This document shows positions 32,496-40,800 of a stretch of DNA of 41,322 nt, one piece after another. A model generated the notes under the pieces. It ran no database searches. It saw nothing but the letters and a program-made list of their open reading frames with translations, and was not told the origin of the DNA. The translations under genes were made by a program, and so were the position numbers. This DNA is from JAMLIN01 sp041676645 (GTDB lineage Bacteria > Pseudomonadota > Gammaproteobacteria > Burkholderiales > Burkholderiaceae_E): assembly GCA_041676645.1 (NCBI GenBank), contig JBAYRO010000025.1:1-41322 (forward strand). The letters are read 5' to 3'. Each line of letters starts with the position of its first letter. The first letter of the stretch is position 1.

Positions 32496-34102
32496 CCGGC
32501 CCTGGGGATTCCGGCGGCCGCCTCGGCCTGCAGCGCCCGCTGGGCGTACTCGTCGCGCAGGTGGCGCTTGGACACCTTGCCGATGTCGTTGCGGATCAGG
32601 GCGGCCGCGAACCAGGCGCTGCTGATGCGCTGGGTCTTGCCGAGGCGCGCATTGGCCCATTCGCGGATTTCGTCCGCGGTGGCGCCGGCGCCTTCGTTCG
32701 GCACGATGATGGCGATCGGCGTCTCGCCCCAGCGATCCGACGGCACGCCGACCACGGCGGCTTCCGCCACCGCCTCGTGCTGCACCAGGACGGCTTCGAT
32801 GTCGCTCGGGTAGATGTTGAAGCCACCCGAGATGATCGTGTCCTTGGCCCGGTCCATGATGGTGAGGAATCCGTCCTCGTCGAAGCGACCGATATCGCCG
32901 GTACGGATGAAGCGCTTGCCGGTGGGATCGGTCCAGATCGTCGCGGCCGATTTCTCCGGCTCCTTGTTGTAGCCGGCCATCATGAAGGGCGAGTGGCCGA
33001 CGATCTCGCCGATGCCGCCCGCCTCGAGTTCGACGCCATCCTCGTCGATTATGCGGATGTCGTGGCCCGCCATCGGCTGGCCGACGCTCTCGAGCTTGTC
33101 CGGATGCTCGTGGGCGAGCAGCATGCAGCTGCCGCCGCCTTCGGTCATGCCGTAGAACTCGACCAGCGCCCCGGGCCAGCGCCGCAGCACTTCGGCCTTG
33201 AGGGCGGCGGAAAACGGCGCGCTGGTGCTGAACTTGACCCGGAAGCTCGACAGGTCGTGGCGATCGAAGTCCGGATGCTCCATCAGGCGGCGGTACTGCA
33301 CCGGCACCAGCATGGAGCTGGTGACGCGGTGCTTTGCCGCCAGCGCCAGGTAGGTCGCGGGATCGAACTTCTTCATGAGGACGACGGTGCCGCCGCAGCC
33401 CAGCGCCGGCAGGAAGCTGACCAGGGTCGTGTTGGAATAGAGCGGCGTGGAGACCAGCGTGACGCTGTCCGGTTGATAGAGCGATAGCGCGACGCTGCAG
33501 ATCTGCGGCCAGCGCAGCTGGTTGGTGTGGACGATGCCCTTGGGCGTTCCGGTGGTGCCGGACGAATAGATGATGTTGAACACCGCTTCCGGGTCCGCCC
33601 GTATCGCCGCCGGGGCGGTGCCTTCGGGGGCGAGCCACTGGTCGAAGCCCTGGAACGGCGTGGCGTCGTCGAGGCCGACGGCCCGGGGCGAATGCGCGGC
33701 GTGGTCGACCGCGGCGACACCATTGCCGGCGCCGTCGGCGAAGAGGATCTTCGCGTCGCAGTTGTCCAGCATCAGGCCCAGGGCTTGCGGCGTCGTCAGC
33801 GGCGCCAGCGGCGCCACGGCGGCGCCGGCGCGCAGCGCGGCCACGAACGCGACGGCGTAGCGGATCGAGTTCAGGCTGCAGATGGCGACGACGTCGCCGG
33901 CATGGATCCCGTCGCGCTGCATAGCCGCCGCGGCGCGGTCGACCAGGCGATCGAGCGTCGCGTAGTCGAGCTGCTCGCCATCCTGCACCAGTGCGGCCTG
34001 CTCCGGCCACAGGCCGGCATGGACCCGGACCAGGTCGGGCAGGGTTCCGAAGGGCTTCGCCCGCTCGGCATCGAGCGCCTGCCATTTCTGTTCGATCGTC
34101 AT
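32492..34102 (-). CDS. AMP-forming acyl-CoA ligase (fatty acid/aryl acid type)
   Basis: The 536-aa ANL-superfamily ligase has IIYSSGTTGTPKGIVH (nucleotide loop), EFYGMTEGGGSC (A5-like motif), FIRTGDIGRFDEDGF with the ribose-binding Asp, SGGFNIYPSDIE (hinge side), and the catalytic lysine in RNDIGKVSKRHL. It activates a carboxylate to an acyl-CoA; chain length is unclear. Translational coupling to the shortened TesB suggests the two act on the same acyl-CoA pool. It is divergent from ku across 101 bases. Confidence 0.88.
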   Translation of the reverse strand: MTIEQKWQALDAERAKPFGTLPDLVRVHAGLWPEQAALVQDGEQLDYATLDRLVDRAAAAMQRDGIHAGDVVAICSLNSIRYAVAFVAALRAGAAVAPLAPLTTPQALGLMLDNCDAKILFADGAGNGVAAVDHAAHSPRAVGLDDATPFQGFDQWLAPEGTAPAAIRADPEAVFNIIYSSGTTGTPKGIVHTNQLRWPQICSVALSLYQPDSVTLVSTPLYSNTTLVSFLPALGCGGTVVLMKKFDPATYLALAAKHRVTSSMLVPVQYRRLMEHPDFDRHDLSSFRVKFSTSAPFSAALKAEVLRRWPGALVEFYGMTEGGGSCMLLAHEHPDKLESVGQPMAGHDIRIIDEDGVELEAGGIGEIVGHSPFMMAGYNKEPEKSAATIWTDPTGKRFIRTGDIGRFDEDGFLTIMDRAKDTIISGGFNIYPSDIEAVLVQHEAVAEAAVVGVPSDRWGETPIAIIVPNEGAGATADEIREWANARLGKTQRISSAWFAAALIRNDIGKVSKRHLRDEYAQRALQAEAAAGIPRAG

Positions 34103-34203
34103 GCTGTCTCCCGTTCTCGCGCCGAGGTCTTCGGCTATCCGTATTCTGGCCGGGAACGCCTTTTGCCGCTCGACCGGATCCGCCAGGGCCAGGAGATGCC
34201 GAC

Positions 34204-35109
34204 ATGGCCAGACCGATCTGGAGCGGCGCGCTTTCCTTCGGGCTGCTCAATATCCCGGTGTCGCTGATGCCGGGCGAGCGGCGCACCGACCTGAGCTTTC
34301 GCATGCTCGACTCACGGGACCGCAAGCCGATCCGCTTCGAACGGGTGAACGCCGATACGGGCGAGGAAGTTCCCTGGAAGGAGATCGTCAAGGCCTTCGA
34401 GTACGACAAGGGCAGCTACGTCGTCATCGAGAAGGAGGACATCGCGGCGGCGGCGCCCGAGACGCACGAATCGGTCGATGTCGAGGCCTTCGTCGAGGCC
34501 TCGAGCATCAACCTGCGATTCTTCGAGAAGCCCTACATCCTGGTGCCGGGCAAGAAGGCGGAGAAGGGCTACGTGCTGCTGCGCGAGACGCTGCGCAGGA
34601 CGGGCAAGGTGGGCATCGCGCGGGTGGTCGTGCGGACCCGGGAGTATCTCTGCGCCGTGATGCCCGAGGACGATGCCCTGATCCTGATCCTGCTGCGCTA
34701 CCCGCAGGAGCTCGTCGACCTGGCGGACTACAAGCTGCCCAGCGGCAAGTCCTCGGACTACCGGCTCGCGCCCAGGGAACTGGCGATGGCCGAGCAGCTC
34801 ATCGATTCCATGACCGCCGACTGGAAACCCGACAGTTATCACGACGAGTTCCGCGAACGGCTACTGGCCATCATCCAGAAGCGAATCAAGTCGGCGGGCG
34901 CCACCACCCGGCTCGAGGAGCCCGAGCACCACGAGGAGGCGGCGACGAACGTGGTGGACTTCATGTCGCTGCTCCAGCAGAGCCTGGACACCAGGAAGCG
35001 CACGCCGGCGAAGTCGGCTGCGAAGAAGTCATCGCCGCGCTCCGGCGGATCCGGGAAGAAGGCCGCGAAGTCGACGAAGAAGGCGGCGCCGCGCAAGCGG
35101 GCTTCCTGA
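34204..35109 (+). CDS. ku: Ku protein (non-homologous end joining)
   Basis: The 301-aa bacterial Ku homodimer subunit threads onto DNA ends and recruits LigD. The beta-barrel core starts with ARPIWSGALSFGLLNIPVSL and includes KPYILVPGKKAEKGYVLLRE and a LAPRELAMAEQLIDSM helix. The C-terminus (about 260-301) is a Lys/Ser/Ala-rich basic extension of the kind linked with DNA binding in other bacterial Ku proteins. AGGAG precedes the ATG. ligD follows 12 bases later, so this is a two-gene operon. Confidence 0.96.
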   Translation: MARPIWSGALSFGLLNIPVSLMPGERRTDLSFRMLDSRDRKPIRFERVNADTGEEVPWKEIVKAFEYDKGSYVVIEKEDIAAAAPETHESVDVEAFVEASSINLRFFEKPYILVPGKKAEKGYVLLRETLRRTGKVGIARVVVRTREYLCAVMPEDDALILILLRYPQELVDLADYKLPSGKSSDYRLAPRELAMAEQLIDSMTADWKPDSYHDEFRERLLAIIQKRIKSAGATTRLEEPEHHEEAATNVVDFMSLLQQSLDTRKRTPAKSAAKKSSPRSGGSGKKAAKSTKKAAPRKRAS

Positions 35110-35121
35110 GGCGAGCCTTCG

Positions 35122-37653
35122 ATGGCGCGCACGGACTACCTCAGCAAGCGGGACTTCCGCCGGACGCGGGAGCCCCAGCCCGGCGGGCCGGGGCCGGAGG
35201 GCGGGCGGTCGATCTTCGTGGTCCAGCTCCACCATGCCAGCCGGCGCCACTACGATTTCCGTCTCCAGGTCGGCGATGCGCTCAAGAGCTGGGCCGTGCC
35301 GAAGGGTCCGAGCTACGACCCGGGCATCAAGCGCATGGCGATCGAGGTCGAGGACCACCCACTCGACTATGCCGGCTTCGAGGGCGAGATTCCGCACGGC
35401 GAATACGGCGGCGGACATGTGGCGCGTTTCGACAGCGGCATCTGGTCGACGCAGGGAGACCCGCAGGAGCAGCTCGCGCGCGGCCACCTGCGCTTCGAGC
35501 TCTTTGGCGAAAAACTCAAGGGCGGCTGGCACCTGGTGCGCTCGGGCAAGCCCGCCCGGCAGCCGCAATGGCTGCTGTTCAAGGACGAGGACGCCTACGC
35601 CGGTGCGCTCGAAGCCGACGACCTGCTGGCCGGCGTGGCCGAGGCACCGGTCGCGGACCGCGAGCGCGCGGGCATCGGCAAGGCGGGCAAGAAGGGCCTG
35701 GCGACGCTCCCGGCCGCGAAGCGGCGACACAGGGACTGGGCGTCGAAGGCCCGGGCGCTGGACGGGGCGCGCAAGGCAGCGGCGCCCGCCGGCTGCTTCG
35801 AGCCCCAGCTGGCGCGACTCGGATCGTCGCCACCGCGGGGCGAACAATGGGTTCATGAACTGAAGTGGGACGGGTATCGCATCCTGGCCAGCATCCGGGA
35901 CGGCAAGGCGAGCCTGTGGTCACGCAATGCGCTGGACTGGACCGCGAAGCTCCCGGAGATCCGCGGCGCGCTGGAGGCCCTTCGGCTCGAGTCGGGCGCG
36001 CTCGACGGCGAGCTCATCGCGGGCAGCGGTGCCCGCGAGGACTTCAACCTCCTCCAGGCGACCCTCTCCGGCGAGCGCCAGGCTCGTCTCGCCTACGTGC
36101 TCTTCGACGTGCTCCATCTCGACGGCATCGATGTATCCGGGGCCGCGCTGCTCGATCGCAAGGACTTGCTCGGGCAGCTCGTCGACGGCGTGTCCCCGCA
36201 GCTCGCCTTCAGCAGCCACATCGAGGCCGACGGTGAAGTCGCGCTGCGACTGGCCGGCGAGCAGGGCTTCGAAGGCATCATCTCCAAGCGCGCCGACCGC
36301 CCCTACCGGGGCGGACGCAGCGACGACTGGCGCAAGACCAAGCAGCTCACCAGCGACGAGTTCGCGGTGGTGGGCTATACCGCGCCCAGGGGCAGCCGCA
36401 GCGGCTTCGGCTCGCTGCTGCTCGCACGGCCCGATCCCGAACACGGCTGGCGCTATGCCGGCAGGGTGGGAACCGGATTCACCGAGGCGCTCATCGGCGA
36501 GCTCGCGCCCCGGCTCGCCGGGGGCGGCCGCAAGACACCGAGCGTCCATGTCGGGGATGCTGACACCGATCTGCGCGCAGCCACCTGGTTCGCACCGCGG
36601 TTCGTCGTGGAGGTCTTCTACCGGGGCATCGGCCGGCAACAGCTCCTGCGCCAGGCTTCCCTCAAGGCGGTGCGTCCCGACAAGGACATCGGAGAGCTCG
36701 CCAGCGGCGACAGGATGACGAGAGGAGCGGCAGCGATGGCAGCGGCGAAGCAGGATGCGCGGGCGGACGAGGATGCGCGAGCGGACGCCCCGAAACTCTC
36801 CAGCCCGGGGAAGGTCCTCTTCCCGGACATCGGGGCGACGAAGCAGGATGCCTGGGACTACCACGAGGCGGTGATGGGGTACCTGCTGCCGGAGATCGTG
36901 GGGCGCCCCCTGTCCGTCGTCCGGTGCCCGGGCGGCACGGAACAGTCCTGCTTCTTCCAGAAGCACCACACCGCCGGCCTCGAGCGAGTCGGGTCGGTTC
37001 GCCTCGAGGAAGAGAGCGGCCAGCTCGACGACTATCTCGTGGTCAACGACGAAGCGGGCCTCATGGAGCTGGTGCAGTTCAACACGCTCGAGTTTCATCC
37101 GTGGGGCTCGCATGCCCGGGAGCCCGGCCGGGCCGACCGGGTGGTGTTCGATCTCGATCCGGGTCCCGGCGTGCCTTTCGGTGAACTGAAATCGGCCGCC
37201 ACGGACATCCGCAAGCGGCTGGACGAGCTGGAGCTGGAATCCTTCCTCCGGGTCACCGGCGGCAAGGGCCTGCATGTGGTCGTGCCGCTGAACCCCGGCT
37301 GCGAATGGGACCTGGCCAGGCGCTTTGCCCGCGGCTTCGCCGAAGCATTGGCAGGCTCCGAACCCGAGCGCTTCGTGGCGATCGCCACGAAGAGCAGGCG
37401 CAGGCGACGGATCTTCGTCGACTACCTGCGCAACGGTCGTGGCGCCACCGCGGTGGCCAGCTATTCACTGCGCGCCCGGCCCGGCGCGCCCGTGGCCATG
37501 CCCCTGGCATGGAGCCAGCTGGGCAAGCTGGCAAGGCCCGATGCGTTCACGATCCGGAACGTGCCGCAGAAGCTCAGGCGTCGCCGCAAGGATCCCTGGG
37601 AGGGCATCGACCGGGTCCGGCAGGATCTGTCGCGCTGGGCGACAAGCGCCTGA
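35122..37653 (+). CDS. ligD: Multifunctional NHEJ DNA ligase LigD (PE-LIG-POL)
   Basis: The 843-aa protein works with Ku. The order is 3'-phosphoesterase (about 1-165; LHHASRRHYDFRL and PHGEYG carry the metal ligands), ATP-dependent ligase (about 215-530; the adenylated lysine is Lys248 in ELKWDGYR, and EGIISKRADRPY is motif IV), and archaeo-eukaryotic primase-type polymerase (about 560-843; the DxD-type motif is FDLDPGPG, plus VTGGKGLHVVVPL). This is the Pseudomonas-like order, not the mycobacterial POL-first one. Between ligase and polymerase is an Ala/Asp/Lys-rich linker (about 530-555). All three domains look intact. Confidence 0.96.
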   Translation: MARTDYLSKRDFRRTREPQPGGPGPEGGRSIFVVQLHHASRRHYDFRLQVGDALKSWAVPKGPSYDPGIKRMAIEVEDHPLDYAGFEGEIPHGEYGGGHVARFDSGIWSTQGDPQEQLARGHLRFELFGEKLKGGWHLVRSGKPARQPQWLLFKDEDAYAGALEADDLLAGVAEAPVADRERAGIGKAGKKGLATLPAAKRRHRDWASKARALDGARKAAAPAGCFEPQLARLGSSPPRGEQWVHELKWDGYRILASIRDGKASLWSRNALDWTAKLPEIRGALEALRLESGALDGELIAGSGAREDFNLLQATLSGERQARLAYVLFDVLHLDGIDVSGAALLDRKDLLGQLVDGVSPQLAFSSHIEADGEVALRLAGEQGFEGIISKRADRPYRGGRSDDWRKTKQLTSDEFAVVGYTAPRGSRSGFGSLLLARPDPEHGWRYAGRVGTGFTEALIGELAPRLAGGGRKTPSVHVGDADTDLRAATWFAPRFVVEVFYRGIGRQQLLRQASLKAVRPDKDIGELASGDRMTRGAAAMAAAKQDARADEDARADAPKLSSPGKVLFPDIGATKQDAWDYHEAVMGYLLPEIVGRPLSVVRCPGGTEQSCFFQKHHTAGLERVGSVRLEEESGQLDDYLVVNDEAGLMELVQFNTLEFHPWGSHAREPGRADRVVFDLDPGPGVPFGELKSAATDIRKRLDELELESFLRVTGGKGLHVVVPLNPGCEWDLARRFARGFAEALAGSEPERFVAIATKSRRRRRIFVDYLRNGRGATAVASYSLRARPGAPVAMPLAWSQLGKLARPDAFTIRNVPQKLRRRRKDPWEGIDRVRQDLSRWATSA

Positions 37654-37704
37654 AACGCGTGCCGAAGACATGCGCAGCGCGTGCATCGTGCGCGTTGTTC
37701 CGGT

Positions 37705-38814
37705 TTATCCCGGAATGGCGTCGGGTTCTCGCGCCCCGGGTCCCGGGTCCTCCCGTCGCAGCAGTTCGCGCTTGCGCTCCACGCCCCAGCGATAGCCGGA
37801 GAGCTCGCCGTCGCGCCGGACGACCCGATGGCAGGGGATCGCAACCGCGAGCGGATTGGCGGCGCAGGCCTGGGCCACGGCGCGCGCCGCCTTCGGCGCG
37901 CCGATGCGCTGCGCAATGTCGGCATAGCTGGCGGTCGCACCGGGCGGTATGTCCCGCAGCGCCTGCCAGACCCGTTCCTGGAAGGCGGTGCCGCGCACGT
38001 CCAGGGGCAGGTTCAATCCGGCCGAGGGGGCTTCGACGAAGCCGACCACCTGTGCGACCAGCTGCTCGAACGCCTCATCGCCGCCGAGCAGTTCCGCCTG
38101 CGGGAACTGGTCCTCGAGATCGTGCAGCAGGCGTTCGGGGTCATCGCCCAGCAGGATGGCGCAGACGCCGCGCTGGCTCTGCGCGACCAGCAGGGCGCCC
38201 AGGGTGCACTGCCCCAGGGCGAAGCGGATGACGGCACCGGTGCCGCCGGCCCGATACTCCCGGGCGCGCATGCCCAGCATCCGTTCGGCGCCTTCGTAGA
38301 ACCGGCTCCCGGAGTTGAAGCCGGCGCCGTAGATGGCGTCGGTGACCGATCCGCCCGCGGCGTTCAGTTGCTCGCGCAGCCTGCGGGCGCGCCAGGCCGA
38401 GGCGTAGGCCCTGGGCGTGAGGCCGGTCTCGGCCTTGAACACCCGGTGGAAGTGCTGCGGGCTCAGGCCCGCCTCGCTGGCGAGCTCGTCGAGCCTGGGC
38501 GGCGTGTCGGCCGCTTCGATCCGGCGGCAGGCCTGCGCGACCTGCGCGGCGCGCCCGGCGGCCAGCGTCGTGCGGTCGCCGTGCGTACGGCGGCTGGGGC
38601 GGTAGCCCGCCGCTTCCGCGGCGGCGGCTGAATCGAAGAACTCCACGTTCTCGCGCCGGGGCAGGCGGGCCGAGGAGCTGGGGCGGCCGTAGACGCCGGT
38701 GCTGCGTACCGCGTAGACGAAGTGGCCATCGGCCGCGGCATCACGGGCCTGCACCGCCTGCCAGCGTCCTTCGTCCGAAGCGTAGCGCGCGACTGCCGGA
38801 GGGATCGTGTTCAT
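37705..38814 (-). CDS. ada: Ada-type regulator / O6-methylguanine-DNA methyltransferase with degenerate sensor domain
   Basis: The 369-aa protein has the three Ada parts: N-terminal Ada domain (about 10-80), AraC helix-turn-helix (about 85-185) and methyltransferase domain (about 190-355) with the acceptor Cys328 in IPCHRVV. In the sensor domain all four zinc cysteines of E. coli Ada (38, 42, 69, 72) are replaced: GVYGRPSSSAR gives Gly43 and Ser47, and YRPSRRTHGD gives Ser74 and Thr77. It therefore cannot take methyl groups from phosphotriesters by the known route. The repair domain looks active. The start at 38814 is preferred over 38841, with AGGACA upstream. It is convergent with ligD. Confidence 0.9.
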   Translation of the reverse strand: MNTIPPAVARYASDEGRWQAVQARDAAADGHFVYAVRSTGVYGRPSSSARLPRRENVEFFDSAAAAEAAGYRPSRRTHGDRTTLAAGRAAQVAQACRRIEAADTPPRLDELASEAGLSPQHFHRVFKAETGLTPRAYASAWRARRLREQLNAAGGSVTDAIYGAGFNSGSRFYEGAERMLGMRAREYRAGGTGAVIRFALGQCTLGALLVAQSQRGVCAILLGDDPERLLHDLEDQFPQAELLGGDEAFEQLVAQVVGFVEAPSAGLNLPLDVRGTAFQERVWQALRDIPPGATASYADIAQRIGAPKAARAVAQACAANPLAVAIPCHRVVRRDGELSGYRWGVERKRELLRREDPGPGAREPDAIPG

Positions 38815-38863
38815 GGCGGGTGTCCTGTCGCGTGTTTCCATGGCGCCAATCTAGGCCGGAATC

Positions 38864-38893
38864 CGATCGCAGGCTCTCCGTATCTTGCGATCG
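38864..38893. promoter_or_regulatory. Inverted repeat upstream of ada
   Basis: CGATCGCA (38864-38871) and TGCGATCG (38886-38893) are perfect reverse complements with a 14-base spacer, about 50 bases before the ada start. It contains GCAA on the ada strand, a piece of the classical Ada B box, but the A box is not clear. It is a candidate operator for Ada itself or another regulator. Confidence 0.4.
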
Positions 38894-38932
38894 AATCCGT
38901 CGCGAAGAGCCCCGGGGGTCGTCGTCATGAGT

Positions 38933-39832
38933 TCAGGGCGGATTCCGGGCGAAGGCTTCCACCAGATAGTCGATCATGACCCGGACCTTGGCGGGTGGTC
39001 GCCGGTCGGGAGGATAGAGGACATGGATGCCGCCGATCGCCACGACGGGCCTGTCGAGCTCCAGCGCCACGAGCTCGCCGCGCTCCAGGGCTTCGCCGAC
39101 GATGAAGTGCGGCTGATAGATGATGCCCTGGCCGCCGACCGCCGCGGCCAGCAGGGCGTCGCCGTTGTTGGCCAGCAGGTCGCCGCCGACCGGCACCCGG
39201 ATCTCGCCACGCTGGCCGAATGCCCACTGCTTGCCGTCCTGCATGGGCGACAGGGTGTAGCTCAGGCAGTTGTGCTGCGCCAGTTCGGCGACTCGCCGCG
39301 GCACGCCCCGTCGCTCGAGATAGGCGGGGGAGGCGCAGACCTGCATCAGGCTGTCGCCGATTCTCCGCGCCTGCAGCGCGCTGTCGGCCAGCCGGCCGAT
39401 CCGGATCGCGAGATCCCAGCTGCCGGCGATCAGGTCGAGCTGGGTGTCGCTCAGCCCGAGCTCGACTCTCACCTCCGGATGGCGGCGACTGAATTCCGGG
39501 ATCAGGGGCGCGATGAAGCGGCTGCCGAAGGACAGGGGCAGGTTCATGCGCAGCAGTCCGGTCGCCTTGACCCGCTGCGAGCTGGCCGCCGCCTCGGCTT
39601 CATCGATATCCGACAGGATGCGCTGGCAGGCCTCGAGGTAATTGCCGCCCGCCTCGGTAAGGCTCAGCCGCCGCGTGCTGCGATGAAACAGCTTGACGCC
39701 CAGGCGCGCTTCCAGGGCGTTGACATGCTTGGTCGCCATGGCCGGGGACATGCCGATGTGGCGGGCGGCCGCCGACAGGCTGCCGGCGCTCGCGGCGCGG
39801 GCGAATACCCGCATGCTCATGACGCGGTCCAT
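38933..39832 (-). CDS. LysR-family transcriptional regulator
   Basis: The 299-aa regulator has an N-terminal winged helix-turn-helix (about 1-62; FARAASAGSLSAAARHIGMS, then HRSTRRLSLTEAG) and a two-lobed effector domain. It falls in the subgroup with the NLPLSFG...RHPEVRVELGLSD pattern. The start at 39832 is set by AGGAG seven bases upstream. It is divergent from the extradiol dioxygenase gene, the standard layout for a LysR protein and its target. The inducer is unknown. Confidence 0.92.
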   Translation of the reverse strand: MDRVMSMRVFARAASAGSLSAAARHIGMSPAMATKHVNALEARLGVKLFHRSTRRLSLTEAGGNYLEACQRILSDIDEAEAAASSQRVKATGLLRMNLPLSFGSRFIAPLIPEFSRRHPEVRVELGLSDTQLDLIAGSWDLAIRIGRLADSALQARRIGDSLMQVCASPAYLERRGVPRRVAELAQHNCLSYTLSPMQDGKQWAFGQRGEIRVPVGGDLLANNGDALLAAAVGGQGIIYQPHFIVGEALERGELVALELDRPVVAIGGIHVLYPPDRRPPAKVRVMIDYLVEAFARNPP

Positions 39833-39859
39833 TCCGGCTCCTACTGTCAGTACAAAGTG

Positions 39860-39901
39860 TTGGTTTGAATTCGGTGATTCTCGGTCATTGGTTTGGAATT
39901 C
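39860..39901. promoter_or_regulatory. Repeats in the LysR-dioxygenase intergenic region
   Basis: TTGGTTTGAATTC (39860-39872) recurs as TTGGTTTGGAATTC (39888-39901), 28 bases on. Between them GAAT-N6-ATTC (39867-39880) is a small dyad. This is the only AT-rich patch here and the expected place for a LysR operator and both promoters. Confidence 0.45.
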
Positions 39902-39987
39902 ATACTGCCAGCATGGATCAACGTACAGCAAGCACCGAACCGATTCCCGGGAAGGGGCGCAAGCACGCCGCGGCCGAGGTCGCGCGC

Positions 39988-40779
39988 ATGCCGACCCTCT
40001 ACATACCGCATGGCGCGGGCCCGTGCTTCTTCATGGACTGGAGCCCCGCCGACACCTGGAACCGGATGGCCGCCTTCCTGCGGGGCATCCCCGCCACCTT
40101 GCCGGCGCGCCCGCGCGCCATCGTGCTTGTCTCGGGCCACTGGCTGGCGCCGCGCTTCAGCGTCACGGGTCATCCCCGTCCGCCGCTGGTCTTCGACTAC
40201 TACGGGTTTCCGGCGCATACCTACGAGCTGAGCTATCCGGCGCCGGGCGATCCGGAACTGGCCGGGCGACTGGCGGCCCGACTCGCCGCGGCCGGCATGC
40301 CGGCCGACGTGGACGACGAACGGGGTTTCGACCACGGCGTCTTCATTCCGTTGAAGCTGGTGTTCCCCGCTGCGGATATCCCGGTCGTCCAGCTGTCGCT
40401 GCGCAGCGATCTCGATCCCGGTGCGCATCTCGATGCCGGCCGCGCGCTGGCCAGCCTGCGTGATGAAGGCGTGCTGCTGGTCGGCAGCGGCATGAGCTTC
40501 CACAACATGCGTGGCTATGGCGATCCGCGCTTTACGCCCCTCTCGGCCGAGTTCGACCATTGGCTGGGCGATGTGGTGGCAAGTTCCGAGACGCGACGCG
40601 ATGAACTGCTGCGCGACTGGACCCGGGCGCCTCATGCGCGCGACTGCCATCCGCCGCGCGCCGAGGAGCATCTCCTGCCGCTGATGGTGGTCGCCGGCGC
40701 CGCTGACGATGCGCCGGGCCGCAAGGTTTATTCGGAACCGATCATGGAAACGACCATCTCGGCGTTCCGCTTCGATTGA
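39988..40779 (+). CDS. DODA/LigB-type extradiol ring-cleavage dioxygenase
   Basis: This protein of the class III extradiol dioxygenase family (YgiD/4,5-DOPA dioxygenase-like) is 263 aa from ATG 39988. Metal-binding histidines are in YIPHGAGP, LVSGHWLA and FDHGVFIP, with a further His in RAEEHLLP. It would open a catechol-type ring with oxygen. The start is chosen for GAGG eight bases upstream and because the first strand begins there; ATG 39913 (288 aa) is possible but has no ribosome site. It is followed 21 bases later by cytochrome b561 and is divergent from LysR. Confidence 0.87.
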   Translation: MPTLYIPHGAGPCFFMDWSPADTWNRMAAFLRGIPATLPARPRAIVLVSGHWLAPRFSVTGHPRPPLVFDYYGFPAHTYELSYPAPGDPELAGRLAARLAAAGMPADVDDERGFDHGVFIPLKLVFPAADIPVVQLSLRSDLDPGAHLDAGRALASLRDEGVLLVGSGMSFHNMRGYGDPRFTPLSAEFDHWLGDVVASSETRRDELLRDWTRAPHARDCHPPRAEEHLLPLMVVAGAADDAPGRKVYSEPIMETTISAFRFD

Positions 40780-40800
40780 CTGATACAAGGAGAACAATCC

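Noticed and set aside
37654..37704. Hairpin terminator between ligD and ada
   Set aside because: The 51-base convergent gap has only short imperfect dyads.
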